Shown: positions 1 to 7,005, numbered from the stretch's first letter. The stretch is 10,412 nt of DNA from Pseudomonadota bacterium (GCA_017613855.1 JAGACY010000387.1:1-10412), one strand, 5' to 3'. The notes: a model not told the origin generated them from the sequence alone. Program-made: numbers and translations.

Positions 1-463
1 GAAAAGTTAAATAATACTTTAGTTCTGTGTCCGATATCATTGACACCAAAAATTCCTGCAGAATAAGTATGATTTCACAGATGCAGCAGATCTTTAATAA
101 TCGCTCGGGTCGGGATGAACTATTCTGATGGGATATATTTGAATCCCGACAAAAGAATATCACGATGAGGAAGGCGATCCCGATGATAATACCAAATAGA
201 CCACATGCCATGAGTGCGCATCCTATCAATAAAAAGGCAATGAGGATGAGAAGAATTGTCCATCCACTCATAGATGTAGCATTTGTGCGTTTTAGCTTTC
301 TGATCGCTAAAAACAATCCAATCACATGGATTGCCATGGCAGAAGATAGAATACCTGTTATTGCTCCATAGAGTCCATCATAGCCGTGTGCATAGGCAAT
401 GGATGGCAGCAGACTCAGAGCGATTGTGGCGAATGGGATCAGCAGTTTGTTTGTTTTCAACAT
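1..463 (-). CDS. Partial hydrophobic membrane or exported protein, runs off the left edge
   Basis: Seen: the minus strand stays open from an ATG at 463 to the window edge, giving 154 codons with no stop, so the C-terminus is missing. The N-terminus (MLKTNKLLIPFATIALSLL, then a PSIAYAH stretch) looks like a signal peptide cleaved after AYA, or a first membrane anchor. Two further hydrophobic stretches follow, about residues 28-53 and a long one about 70-104 that could be one or two membrane helices. After residue ~105 the chain turns polar and Ser-rich, then Cys-rich. The Shine-Dalgarno is weak (AAGG just before the ATG). The gene diverges from the HEAT-like gene at 811. No family was recognised. 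The clear signal-peptide and transmembrane pattern argues for real coding; the odd tail after residue 105 could reflect a frameshift or a soluble domain. Confidence 0.6.
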   Translation of the reverse strand, partial: MLKTNKLLIPFATIALSLLPSIAYAHGYDGLYGAITGILSSAMAIHVIGLFLAIRKLKRTNATSMSGWTILLILIAFLLIGCALMACGLFGIIIGIAFLIVIFFCRDSNISHQNSSSRPERLLKICCICEIILILQEFLVSMISDTELKYYLTF

Positions 464-810
464 AGCCTTAATCTGGTTAATAAGTCATTGAAGCTATGCA
501 TAAAATGACTAAGTGAATGTATCATGCAGCGTTGAATAAAAATCGATACCCTCCGGGTGATGATATATTTGTCACATATAATCGTTGGAAAATCCATAGA
601 TATGAATGAATCGCCAAAGTCATAGTATTGACAACAGGGATTTGCATTGAAAAAAGTAAAGCCTGCAAATACAGGACTTTAACAGAATGCGTGACATTGT
701 GAATAACAAATTGTGCATCATTGCATCATCCTGGGACAGATGCTAAAAGTTCACGGGGCATGGATGATGTCCGAGCGTTTATTGATTCCTTCATTGATAT
801 AATGATCGCC
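464..810. other. Divergent intergenic region without a gene
   Basis: This is the gap between two divergent genes, so it must hold both promoters. A TTGACA box lies at 628-633 on the plus strand, but no good -10 follows at 16-18 nt, so no promoter is called. A short inverted pair TTTGCA/TGCAAA spans about 641-669, TGCATCAT is repeated in tandem at 714-729, and a small ACCC-TCC-GGGT stem lies at 548-558. No seven-base array or hairpin of the kinds seen in other gaps is visible here. Confidence 0.4.
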
Positions 811-2859
811 ATGAAAAATTATCTGCTTTCACTTGTGTTTGCGCTCATTCCTTTGGCGGCTCATGCCGAAGATGTGGTGCTTTACAGTTATGCCAAGACG
901 ATGCAGAAGCCCGCAGAGTGGGCTGTCATGCCGTTGATTGCCGATTTGCCCGACAGCCATGATGTAACGCTGTTCGAAGCGCTTAAACGCAAGAAATTGC
1001 CTACTTACGGTTCGACGAGCTTTTTGCCCGATAAAAAACAGGTTCTCATCGATGCCACCAAATGCGCATACGGTTCGATCATTTCTGCCGAAGTATCGTC
1101 AACTTTTAAGGCGCATGGCCATGGTATCCCCTCGTTCGTATGCGACAATCGTCCGGTTGCGGCCGCCGATGAAGCGCTCATGCACTACATGGCTATCGTG
1201 CCCATGTGGCAGGCATTGGGGGCTAAATCCGTGGATGAACCGGCACTCATCCAAATGGGGGATAGCTATCTGCTACCCAAAGCCTTTTATGAATTGCTCA
1301 AAAAACAGGATAAATCCTTGATAAAATCTATCGAAGCGGATTTTGACAATCCCAATATTTTTGTCAAAACCGGGGCTATGAAAGGCTATATCGCGCATAA
1401 ATTCCCGGGGGCAGAAAAACGCGTTGCCAAAGAACTGACTTCAAAGACGCCGGGGAATGTCAATGCCGCCATGACTGCACTTGCCGATACCCGCGATGCT
1501 GCGACGATTAGCCAGATGAAAGCTGTACTCAGTCAAACGGATGCGATGCAGGAAGTCTATGCACTGGCCATGCTCGATGCTGCAGACAGGACGCTCTATG
1601 ATGATGCATTGCTCATCTTGCTCAAGTCGAGCAATGATGCGAACTTTGAACGCGCACTGGCCGAAGTGGATAAATCTGGGAAATCCGGCGTAATGAGCGT
1701 GCATCTTGCAGAGATTTTGAATGCCTCGACGCCTGCTCATGGCGGAAAGATTGCACAGCGTCTTGTAAAACTGGATGAATCCGGGCTTTTGGGTTGGCTT
1801 GCACAGTGCAGCAACAGCGAAACGTCGCAGTCTGTTGCATCAACCGTACTCAATACATCCAATACCGCCGCGCTGCGGAATGCCGCATGGGCCGTACAGC
1901 TCGAGAATCCTTCGCCCGATAATGCTTTTGATGCATTGGATACACTCATGAAGCAGGGGGAGCTTTCGCCTGAGTATTGGCTTCGCGGTTTGAGAAGTCC
2001 GCATTTGGCGGTGCAATTTCTGGCCGCCGAACAAATCGAGCAGTCAAAAAGTGCACCGGCAGATCTGTCGGCCTTTGTTGAGAATGCTTCGAAAATTGAG
2101 AATTATTATCCCGTGATGACTGCCTATTTGGCCAATCATGCGGCTGTCGAATCGCTCAAATCTCAAAAGGATGCATTCGCCAAACGCAGTGTGGATATGG
2201 CCGCAGCGCTTGAAAAGGCTCCGACAGGCAAACCCAATGGCGCACAGTTGCTCGCGCTGGCTCAAAAAACGCCGGCAGATTCCGTTGCCCCGCTCACGTC
2301 GGAGGCCTACAATTCGCAGGCCGGGATGCGGCGCGATGTTGCTTATGCGACGCGCTGGATCGATACTTCGGGAGATGCACTTCGCGTGATTATGCTCAAA
2401 GATTCCGACGAAACTGTCGCCCAAACCTTGATTGCGCAGATATCTAAGCGCCCGCCCGATGAAATCTCACTCGCTCTGGTCAAGGATATCACCGCGCGCG
2501 CAGAGCGGTCGGCAAACCTCAAGATTGCTGCACTTCATGCATTGCCTTTTGTGATGAATGAAAAAACGATTCAGACGATTTCAACGTATGCTTCGAATGA
2601 AATGTTCGATAATGATATCAATGTGAAAATTGCGGCCATCCGTGCATTGAGCAATATTGCTCAAAAAACGAAGGATCCCGTCATTGCGGATAATGCCATT
2701 ACTTCATTGGCGCTTACTGCGCAGGATAAATCACCCTCTATTGTGCATCATACTTTAATGGCATTGGCAAAAACACATGCACCTGCAGCCCGTGAAATTA
2801 TCGAACGCGCGAAATCGACACATCCCGAAAGTGCAAAACGCGCATTGGAATTCTTTTAA
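811..2859 (+). CDS. Secreted/periplasmic HEAT-like helical repeat protein, function unknown
   Basis: Seen: 682 residues from the ATG at 811. The frame is open back to a TTG at 721, but only this start puts a signal peptide first (MKNYLLSLVFALIPLAAHA, cleavage before ED). No good Shine-Dalgarno precedes 811; the in-frame ATG at 802 is an alternative. Residues 20-165 form a mixed domain with two cysteines (85 and 111) that could form a disulfide. From about 205 to the end the chain is Ala/Leu-rich with paired amphipathic helices, clearest at 567-580 (NLKIAALHALPF), 604-617 (NVKIAAIRALSNIA) and 642-655, which resembles HEAT or PBS-lyase-type repeats. Known: such solenoids are usually binding scaffolds, and no catalytic motif is visible. 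Inferred: a periplasmic or cell-surface scaffold. It is the only clear plus-strand gene and has no operon partner here. Confidence 0.85.
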   Translation: MKNYLLSLVFALIPLAAHAEDVVLYSYAKTMQKPAEWAVMPLIADLPDSHDVTLFEALKRKKLPTYGSTSFLPDKKQVLIDATKCAYGSIISAEVSSTFKAHGHGIPSFVCDNRPVAAADEALMHYMAIVPMWQALGAKSVDEPALIQMGDSYLLPKAFYELLKKQDKSLIKSIEADFDNPNIFVKTGAMKGYIAHKFPGAEKRVAKELTSKTPGNVNAAMTALADTRDAATISQMKAVLSQTDAMQEVYALAMLDAADRTLYDDALLILLKSSNDANFERALAEVDKSGKSGVMSVHLAEILNASTPAHGGKIAQRLVKLDESGLLGWLAQCSNSETSQSVASTVLNTSNTAALRNAAWAVQLENPSPDNAFDALDTLMKQGELSPEYWLRGLRSPHLAVQFLAAEQIEQSKSAPADLSAFVENASKIENYYPVMTAYLANHAAVESLKSQKDAFAKRSVDMAAALEKAPTGKPNGAQLLALAQKTPADSVAPLTSEAYNSQAGMRRDVAYATRWIDTSGDALRVIMLKDSDETVAQTLIAQISKRPPDEISLALVKDITARAERSANLKIAALHALPFVMNEKTIQTISTYASNEMFDNDINVKIAAIRALSNIAQKTKDPVIADNAITSLALTAQDKSPSIVHHTLMALAKTHAPAAREIIERAKSTHPESAKRALEFF

Positions 2860-2901
2860 TAATGAATAATGGATAATGAACAATTGATAATGAATATGGA
2901 A
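2860..2901. repeat. Heptamer tandem array, unit TAATGAA
   Basis: Six consecutive seven-base units begin at the base right after the HEAT-like gene's stop codon. TAATGAA occurs at 2860, 2874 and 2888, interleaved with TAATGGA, CAATTGA and TATGGAA. The strict 7-bp register is clear by eye. The array is non-coding. Its position could affect the end of the transcript, but it has no terminator features. Confidence 0.8.
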
Positions 2902-2963
2902 ATTCTTATATTTATGTGTTGTGAACAAACTGTATTGCTAATTAAATGCTAATATATGCACAA

Positions 2964-2985
2964 ATAATATAATAGATTATATTAT
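2964..2985. repeat. Perfect AT-only palindrome
   Basis: Two perfect 10-bp arms (ATAATATAAT and its complement) flank a 2-nt AG centre within AT-rich DNA, just left of the MITE-like element. It could be an AT-rich hairpin or a protein-binding site; it has no GC stem to act as a terminator. Chance is plausible given the composition. Confidence 0.4.
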
Positions 2986-2993
2986 CATAATCA

Positions 2994-3179
2994 TATCATT
3001 AGGCTATGTTTAACCACTGTGGATATGCCAAATTCTTTAGGTTTCGGCTTTTCATTGCTTAGAGCTTTGAGCTTTGAGCTTTGAGTGGCTAATCCTTTCT
3101 CTAAGCTCTAAGCTCCAAACCAGAATTGCAATCTTTTGTGAACAAAATCTCCACGATCGTTAAACAGAGCCTATCATTA
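2994..3179. repeat. 8-bp target-site duplication TATCATTA around MITE copy 1
   Basis: TATCATTA is at 2994-3001 and again at 3172-3179, exactly abutting the two ends of the inverted-repeat element at 3002-3171. The match is 8 of 8 and stops at both sides (A before the left copy, T after the right copy). This is the expected footprint of a transposition event with an 8-bp staggered cut. Confidence 0.75.
3002..3171 (+). mobile_element. MITE-like non-autonomous element, copy 1 (170 bp)
   Basis: The left end starts GGCTATGTTTAAC and continues to TGGATAT; the right end read inward starts GGCTCTGTTTAAC and continues to TGGAGAT. The two ends match at 20 of 25 positions. The interior has no gene. It holds a heptamer array GAGCTTT repeated three times (3062-3085) facing an inverted array CTCTAAG repeated twice (3099-3115), which would fold with about one mismatch per seven bases. 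A perfect 8-bp duplication flanks the element. A second copy lies at 5679-5871 in the opposite orientation. With no transposase inside, it must have been moved in trans. Inferred class: MITE; parent IS family unknown. Confidence 0.75.
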
Positions 3180-3196
3180 TTATACTACTTTTATTT

Positions 3197-3229
3197 GGCT
3201 GGCTTTTTGCGTTCGCAAATACGCCAGCC
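3197..3229 (-). repeat. GTA-loop hairpin repeat H1
   Basis: Read on the minus strand: outer stem GGCTGGC/GCCAGCC, then GTA on the 5' side facing AA on the 3' side, then inner stem TTTGC/GCAAA with a GAAC loop. It shares this plan with H2-H5. It lies downstream of the membrane-protein gene at 3305, but no U-run follows, so it is not a typical intrinsic terminator. Confidence 0.7.
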
Positions 3230-3231
3230 TT

Positions 3232-3264
3232 GTCGGCGCTATCCCTTCGGGATACGCGGCCGAC
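3232..3264 (-). repeat. GTA-loop hairpin repeat H2
   Basis: Read on the minus strand: outer stem GTCGGC-CGC against GCG-CCGAC (one bulged C), internal loop GTA facing TA, inner stem TCCC/GGGA, loop GAA. It is two bases from H1 and in the same orientation, so the two form a pair. It is the first structure downstream of the stop at 3305 and could slow 3' exonucleases, but that is inference. Confidence 0.7.
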
Positions 3265-3304
3265 ATATTTTTATGGGGCGATGCAGACCGGAGTGTGTGG
3301 CTGA

Positions 3305-4687
3305 TTATTCCTGTTCAGCTTTTTCCTGGGGCTGCGGTGCAGCTGCTTTCTCGCGCTGTTTTGCAGCTTCCTCTTCGATCTTTTTGATTTCCTGGAATTT
3401 GACAGAAATCTTAATTGAATAGGAACACAGCTGGTGGCGATATTCCGGCATGTTGAGTTCGGGAGGAATCTCGGGGGCAGGAATCTGCAGTGCAGTGTTG
3501 ATATCGGGGACTTCACAGTGCCATTGGTGCGGTGCAATTTCGGTCACGTAATTCGGTGCATCGTTTGCTTCGAGTCGCAGACTGAGCAACTGTGTAATTT
3601 CGATAGGTTTGCCCTGGCCATAGACAGCAAATGTAAAAGGCTCATTCGGCTGCACTTTGACCTGAGCCATATTCCCGGATGCTTTGACCACCATCAGTGG
3701 CTCGCTCATAAAGAATACGCGGGTATCGGGCATGTCTGTTTCGATGGTGATGGCACCATACAAACCATAGGGATGTTCTGTCAGCGTTTTGAGCAGGGAT
3801 TTGGTGGCATCCGGCAACTCAGGTGCAATGATGGGATTGCCCGTGTCGAGTGTGGCTACATCAAAGCCATTGGCGGCCTGAGCCAAGAGGGGATTGCGCG
3901 AGAGAATGGATTTGAGTGAGGCACGCTGCTGATCTTCGGTAGGAACGAGCGATTTGACAGCTTCGGCATAGCGCTCGCGGAAAGCAATTTCGCGGACGAC
4001 CGTCCATTCGCAGCCGGATGTTTCGAGAATCGGCGGGAGCTGTTCACATCCTGCAATACGCGGAGACACATCGGGTTCGAGTACGATCTTTTTGAAGGCT
4101 TTCTCGAGTGGATTTTTGCCTGGTTTATTGGATGGGAACCAGTCGTAATAGGCAACCGTGCGGGAAAGTGGCTTAAAACCTTCGGCTGCGAAACTGAATT
4201 TTAAGATGGTATCTTCTTTGATAGGCAGGTTCTGAATCCATGTCGATTCTCTTGCCCTGAGTTCCGTGTAACTGCCATCTTTTGATCTGGCATAGAGCGG
4301 TTTATCATCCATTGCGATGGCAACCGCAGGCGGCATGGAGTCGAGGAAGGCGATATCCGCATATTCTATGCGGTTGCGGCGTGCTTCTTCTTCGGCAATT
4401 TTGCGGTCATGCTCGGCAATAAAACGGGCCTCTTCTTCTTTATCGAGGAGATATTCGAAACCGAACCATGCGGCAATGCTTGCGCCAACGACAGCCAGCG
4501 TAATGAACAATACGGCAAACTGACGAATGCCGGGTTTGCGTGCATCCTGTTCATACATGCCACGTTTTTCGGCAGGTTTGTTCAAACCAAAAGCTGCACG
4601 AATCGCCTCGTGGTCTGCCGCTGTTTTTTCGAGGCTAAAAACCTCATTATGATTGGTTTTTTGAGTTTGTTCTGTGTTTTCCGACAT
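3305..4687 (-). CDS. Bitopic membrane protein with PEGA-like segment, function unknown
   Basis: Seen: 460 residues. Residues 1-55 are polar and probably cytoplasmic. A single membrane helix spans about 56-80 (QFAVLFITLAVVGASIAAWF). A charged juxtamembrane helix at 82-106, rich in E/A/R, is a likely coiled coil. The C-terminal ~350 residues would be outside the membrane. The segment at 161-180, reading EGFKPLSRTV, resembles the repeating core of PEGA domains, but the match is weak. Four cysteines (214, 226, 391, 421) could form two disulfides. The tail (431-460) is Lys/Glu/Ala/Gln-rich and helical. A GAGG Shine-Dalgarno lies about 8 nt before the ATG. The MITE-like element and hairpins H1 and H2 lie downstream. 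It may act with the phosphatase gene upstream on the same strand, but 290 bp of repeat-rich DNA and its own promoter separate them. No function is assigned. Confidence 0.85.
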   Translation of the reverse strand: MSENTEQTQKTNHNEVFSLEKTAADHEAIRAAFGLNKPAEKRGMYEQDARKPGIRQFAVLFITLAVVGASIAAWFGFEYLLDKEEEARFIAEHDRKIAEEEARRNRIEYADIAFLDSMPPAVAIAMDDKPLYARSKDGSYTELRARESTWIQNLPIKEDTILKFSFAAEGFKPLSRTVAYYDWFPSNKPGKNPLEKAFKKIVLEPDVSPRIAGCEQLPPILETSGCEWTVVREIAFRERYAEAVKSLVPTEDQQRASLKSILSRNPLLAQAANGFDVATLDTGNPIIAPELPDATKSLLKTLTEHPYGLYGAITIETDMPDTRVFFMSEPLMVVKASGNMAQVKVQPNEPFTFAVYGQGKPIEITQLLSLRLEANDAPNYVTEIAPHQWHCEVPDINTALQIPAPEIPPELNMPEYRHQLCSYSIKISVKFQEIKKIEEEAAKQREKAAAPQPQEKAEQE

Positions 4688-4726
4688 GGGAGGATCCTCA
4701 AATCCATGAAGATAAAGACCATGCGT

Positions 4727-4755
4727 GTTCTATCTTTTTATGTCCGAATTGGCAA
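4727..4755 (-). promoter_or_regulatory. Candidate sigma70-type promoter for the membrane-protein gene
   Basis: On the minus strand, TTGCCA (4755-4750) is followed after exactly 17 nt by TAGAAC (4732-4727): 5 of 6 and 4 of 6 matches to consensus. Transcription would start near 4720, leaving a leader of about 30 nt before the ATG at 4687. Called from pattern only. Confidence 0.4.
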
Positions 4756-4807
4756 ACAGAATAGAGATAATAATGTATATGCAGCTAGGGCGCTGTCCAT
4801 AAGGTAC

Positions 4808-4955
4808 GTTATTCACAATGACGTATTCACAGACATAATGCGCAATGCGCAATGCGCAATGCGCAATTATTTGAGTATGCTCATGGGTATGGCTAAAGAA
4901 TCGTGGTTCTTGAACTTTAGAGGCTGTGAATAGTGAATAGTGAATAGTGAATAAC
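4808..4955. repeat. Inverted heptamer element (TATTCAC / ATGCGCA / GTGAATA)
   Basis: The outer ends are inverted copies, GTTATTCAC at 4808-4816 and GTGAATAAC at 4947-4955, and the inner pair TATTCACAG/CTGTGAATA also matches. The left side runs in a 7-bp register: TATTCAC at 4810 and 4824, then ATGCGCA repeated four times to about 4865. The right side is GTGAATA repeated four times at 4926-4953. About 60 bp of ordinary sequence separates the arms. No flanking duplication was found. It lies 22 bp past the end of the phosphatase gene. Confidence 0.7.
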
Positions 4956-4977
4956 TTAATTGGCCTGCAGGATGATA

Positions 4978-5619
4978 TCAATCTGTCTGGGGCTGAAGAT
5001 AAGTGCGTTTGAACCAATTGGTCAAAGCTTCGTCAATGAGGGCTGCCACAGATTGGTAGACTTCGGGGGCTTGTCCCATGGGATCTTCGATTGTATCTGT
5101 AGGTTCGTTCAGAAAAAGGCCGAGCAGGAGTACACGTTTTGATGCATCTGGGCTGATTTCGGCAATTCTTGCACTGTGCATGGGTTCCATTGCAAAAATG
5201 ATATCTGCAGAATCAATGAGTAATTTGGAGAGTGCAGAAGAACGATGGTCTTCGAGATCGACGCCATTTTCGCGGGCAGACTCTATCATCTTGGGGGCGG
5301 CTTTGCGGCCGACGAGGCGCAGTGTACCGGCGGATGCGATCTTGATGCTTCGGCCTTGCGAGAGTTGTTTTAATTTTGCGGCGGCATAGGCTGAACGGCA
5401 TATATTGCCACTGCAAACAAAGAGTATGTGACTTGGCTGTGATTTATCAACCTCATTCATATGATCTTCAACGTGGGGTTTTGGTTGAAGATTCTCTTGC
5501 TTTGGTTGAAGATTCTCTTGTTTTGATGGGCGATTCTTAATAATCTTCGGCACATCATCCATCGAAACAGGCTGATTAAAACCAAATAATCTGTCGCGAA
5601 TTTTATCGATGAAAGACAT
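4978..5619 (-). CDS. Low-molecular-weight protein tyrosine phosphatase with N-terminal extension
   Basis: Role: hydrolyses phosphotyrosine on proteins in the cytoplasm; bacterial members often reverse a BY-type tyrosine kinase that controls polysaccharide export. Seen: 213 residues. The active-site loop VCSGNICRS fits CX5R with nucleophile Cys69 and Arg75, and the acid loop has EDPMG with Asp179. SAGT (96-99), DLEDHRSSAL (121-130) and IFAMEPMHSA (141-150) are typical of the family. The catalytic domain starts near residue 64 and has normal length; family members usually begin only a few residues before this strand. The extra ~60 residues contain QENLQPK twice in a row, encoded by a 21-bp tandem duplication. 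No good Shine-Dalgarno precedes 5619; an ATG at 5460 (residue 54), preceded by GAAG, would give a family-like length and is a real alternative. UDP-glucose dehydrogenase further up the same strand fits a polysaccharide role, but no kinase is in view. Confidence 0.92.
   Translation of the reverse strand: MSFIDKIRDRLFGFNQPVSMDDVPKIIKNRPSKQENLQPKQENLQPKPHVEDHMNEVDKSQPSHILFVCSGNICRSAYAAAKLKQLSQGRSIKIASAGTLRLVGRKAAPKMIESARENGVDLEDHRSSALSKLLIDSADIIFAMEPMHSARIAEISPDASKRVLLLGLFLNEPTDTIEDPMGQAPEVYQSVAALIDEALTNWFKRTYLQPQTD
5480..5521 (-). repeat. 21-bp tandem duplication inside the phosphatase gene
   Basis: Two adjacent 21-bp units match at 20 of 21 bases and encode the heptapeptide repeat near residues 34-47. 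The frame is kept. It falls in the N-terminal extension, outside the catalytic domain. Confidence 0.85.
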
Positions 5620-5626
5620 ATTGGGA

Positions 5627-5661
5627 ATTCATAATTAATAATTCATAATTCATAATGATGA
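5627..5661. repeat. Heptamer tandem array, unit ATTCATA
   Basis: Five units in strict 7-bp register: ATTCATA at 5627, 5641 and 5648, ATTAATA at 5634 and ATGATGA at 5655. It starts 8 bp upstream of the annotated phosphatase start, so it would occupy that gene's leader or promoter region. Confidence 0.75.
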
Positions 5662-5907
5662 ATTGGGATGCAAAAATAAGCTCTGTTTAACGAGTGTGGA
5701 GATTTTGCAATTAGAATTCTCATTCGAGCTTATAGCTTGTAGCTTTTAGCTTGTAGAAGTTTCATTATTGTACAGGCAACAGAATGATTTCCTATGAAAT
5801 GAATTCTCAGCTATAAGCTATAAGCTATGAGCTACAAGCTGAATTCATATCCACGCTGGTTAAACATAGCCAAAAAAAATTTCATGTTTTTGTTTCGCAT
5901 CCCAATT
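5661..5907. repeat. 11-bp inverted repeat enclosing MITE copy 2
   Basis: AATTGGGATGC at 5661-5671 is the exact reverse complement of GCATCCCAATT at 5897-5907. The pair sits outside the MITE-like ends, 7 bp away on the left and 25 bp on the right. It could be the ends of an older element into which copy 2 inserted, or part of a longer hairpin. Chance is possible but an 11-bp exact match this close is notable. Confidence 0.5.
5679..5871 (-). mobile_element. MITE-like element, copy 2 (193 bp), inverted relative to copy 1
   Basis: The left end (AGCTCTGTTTAACG) matches copy 1's right end at 22 of 25 positions, and both continue TGGAGATTTTG. The right end read inward (GGCTATGTTTAACC) matches copy 1's left end at 23 of 25. 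So the element has two distinguishable ends and this copy is inverted. Inside are heptamer arms of AGCTTAT type (four units, 5727-5754) and AGCTATA type (four units, 5809-5836) that pair imperfectly. Flanks are A-rich and match at only 6 of 8 positions, so a target duplication is unclear. It fills most of the gap between the phosphatase and the secreted-protein gene. Confidence 0.7.
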
Positions 5908-5919
5908 ACACATTACAAA

Positions 5920-6999
5920 TTATTCAGGCATATCCGCGAGTTTGGGCAATTTCTTGGAAGGTTCTGGGCGGTAATCGAGGACAGAGAGACCTTCGCGAGC
6001 AGTTTTGGTGCGTTTGCGGAGCATCTTGTGCTGATCGGGAATGTTGGTGGTTTTGAGCCAGAGCTGGAAGTTTTCGCCGCTCTGCATATTATAATGATAG
6101 TCTTCTTCTTCAGCGAGTCCGAGTGAACGCATCTGACGGGTACGAAGTACGAGGGATTTATCTTCAAATGGCATGTTGACGATATTGCGTCGATATTCCG
6201 GTGTGTATTCGAAATAGCCTTCGGCGTTGGAAGGATAGAGAATCATCATCTTCATATTGGAATCGCGGAGGGCTTTTGCAATATCAATCATTGCCTTATT
6301 GCCGGTGAGATCACCGCAGATGGGGAAAACACGGTGATTTTCCCATAATTTTTTAATGCGTTTGTATTGGGTTTCGTCCGTTAAAAAGGTGGGGACGCTT
6401 GTAATTTCGGTTTCTTCAGATTTTGTGTATTTTTTGATGACGCGATTGAATCTGCCGTTGACTTCCTTAACGCCGTGTTTCCAGGCTTTAAAGGCATCTG
6501 CCGCTTTATCGGGAAAATACTTTTCGAGTGCAGCCTTCATGAGATCGGGGTTGTCGCTTTTCCAGTAGGAGCGGAATTCTTCAATATTATTGGCAGAAAG
6601 GAAAGCCGCGCCATAAGCGTAGTGCAGATTGGTGATCATGCGGTCAAAATCCATGGGGAGAATGAGCGAAGCATTGCTCCATCCGGCGATGAGATAGACC
6701 TGATCGGTGCCGACACCCGAAATGACGCCGCCGAGATCCTTGACATAAGGATACCAGACGTAGTGTGCATTTTCGTTGGAAACCCAGTAATGGGCATCCC
6801 GGACGAGTGCATCGGGATCGGGGTCGCGGCGGATATTTTCAAAACGCGTTTGAATCTCCTGTGGGAGCATTTTGGAAGGGTCATTGGCATCTGCACTGCT
6901 GGCTTGAGAAGTTTGTGAGGAAGAAGAATAATTCTGTGCAGAAGCCGTGACAGGCAGACAGAACATGAGTGCAGCAAGAATGATTGTAAATTTTTTCAT
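5920..6999 (-). CDS. Secreted protein resembling the LIC_10091-type family
   Basis: Seen: 359 residues from the ATG at 6999. The frame is open 24 bp further, but a perfect AGGAGGT lies 6 nt before this ATG and the signal peptide starts here (MKKFTIILAALMFCLPVTASA, cleavage before Q). A Ser/Gln-rich linker spans 22-40. The mature part has VSNENAHY (73-80), GGVISGVGTDQVYLIAG (90-106) followed by LPMDFDR (114-120), and later FPICGDLTGNKAM (225-237), ILYPSNAEGYF (253-263) and a downstream LVLRT (283-287). Known, from memory: similar GVGSDQ, GDLTG and SNAE-type motifs occur in uncharacterised proteins named after Leptospira LIC_10091, which look Rossmann-like. This family call is moderate. Inferred: exported, possibly a periplasmic enzyme of unknown substrate. 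It stands alone between long gaps. Confidence 0.88.
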   Translation of the reverse strand: MKKFTIILAALMFCLPVTASAQNYSSSSQTSQASSADANDPSKMLPQEIQTRFENIRRDPDPDALVRDAHYWVSNENAHYVWYPYVKDLGGVISGVGTDQVYLIAGWSNASLILPMDFDRMITNLHYAYGAAFLSANNIEEFRSYWKSDNPDLMKAALEKYFPDKAADAFKAWKHGVKEVNGRFNRVIKKYTKSEETEITSVPTFLTDETQYKRIKKLWENHRVFPICGDLTGNKAMIDIAKALRDSNMKMMILYPSNAEGYFEYTPEYRRNIVNMPFEDKSLVLRTRQMRSLGLAEEEDYHYNMQSGENFQLWLKTTNIPDQHKMLRKRTKTAREGLSVLDYRPEPSKKLPKLADMPE

Positions 7000-7005
7000 G
7001 GAATG

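Noticed and set aside
721..810. TTG start for the HEAT-like gene
   Set aside because: It would put 30 residues ahead of a well-formed signal peptide and would block normal export recognition.
2964..2985. AT palindrome as the terminator of the HEAT-like gene
   Set aside because: The stem has no G-C pairs, and the site is over 100 bp past the stop codon.
3197..3264. H1/H2 as ordinary intrinsic terminators of the gene ending at 3305
   Set aside because: Neither is followed by a U-run on the minus strand; the shared GTA-loop plan fits a repeat family better.
3434..3919. 161-codon plus-strand frame opposite the membrane-protein gene
   Set aside because: It lies fully antisense to a gene with a clear domain pattern, and its translation shows no recognisable motif or signal peptide.
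4409..4933. 174-codon plus-strand frame
   Set aside because: It overlaps the 5' part of the membrane-protein gene and reads through the heptamer repeats; the translation is low-complexity and has no Shine-Dalgarno.
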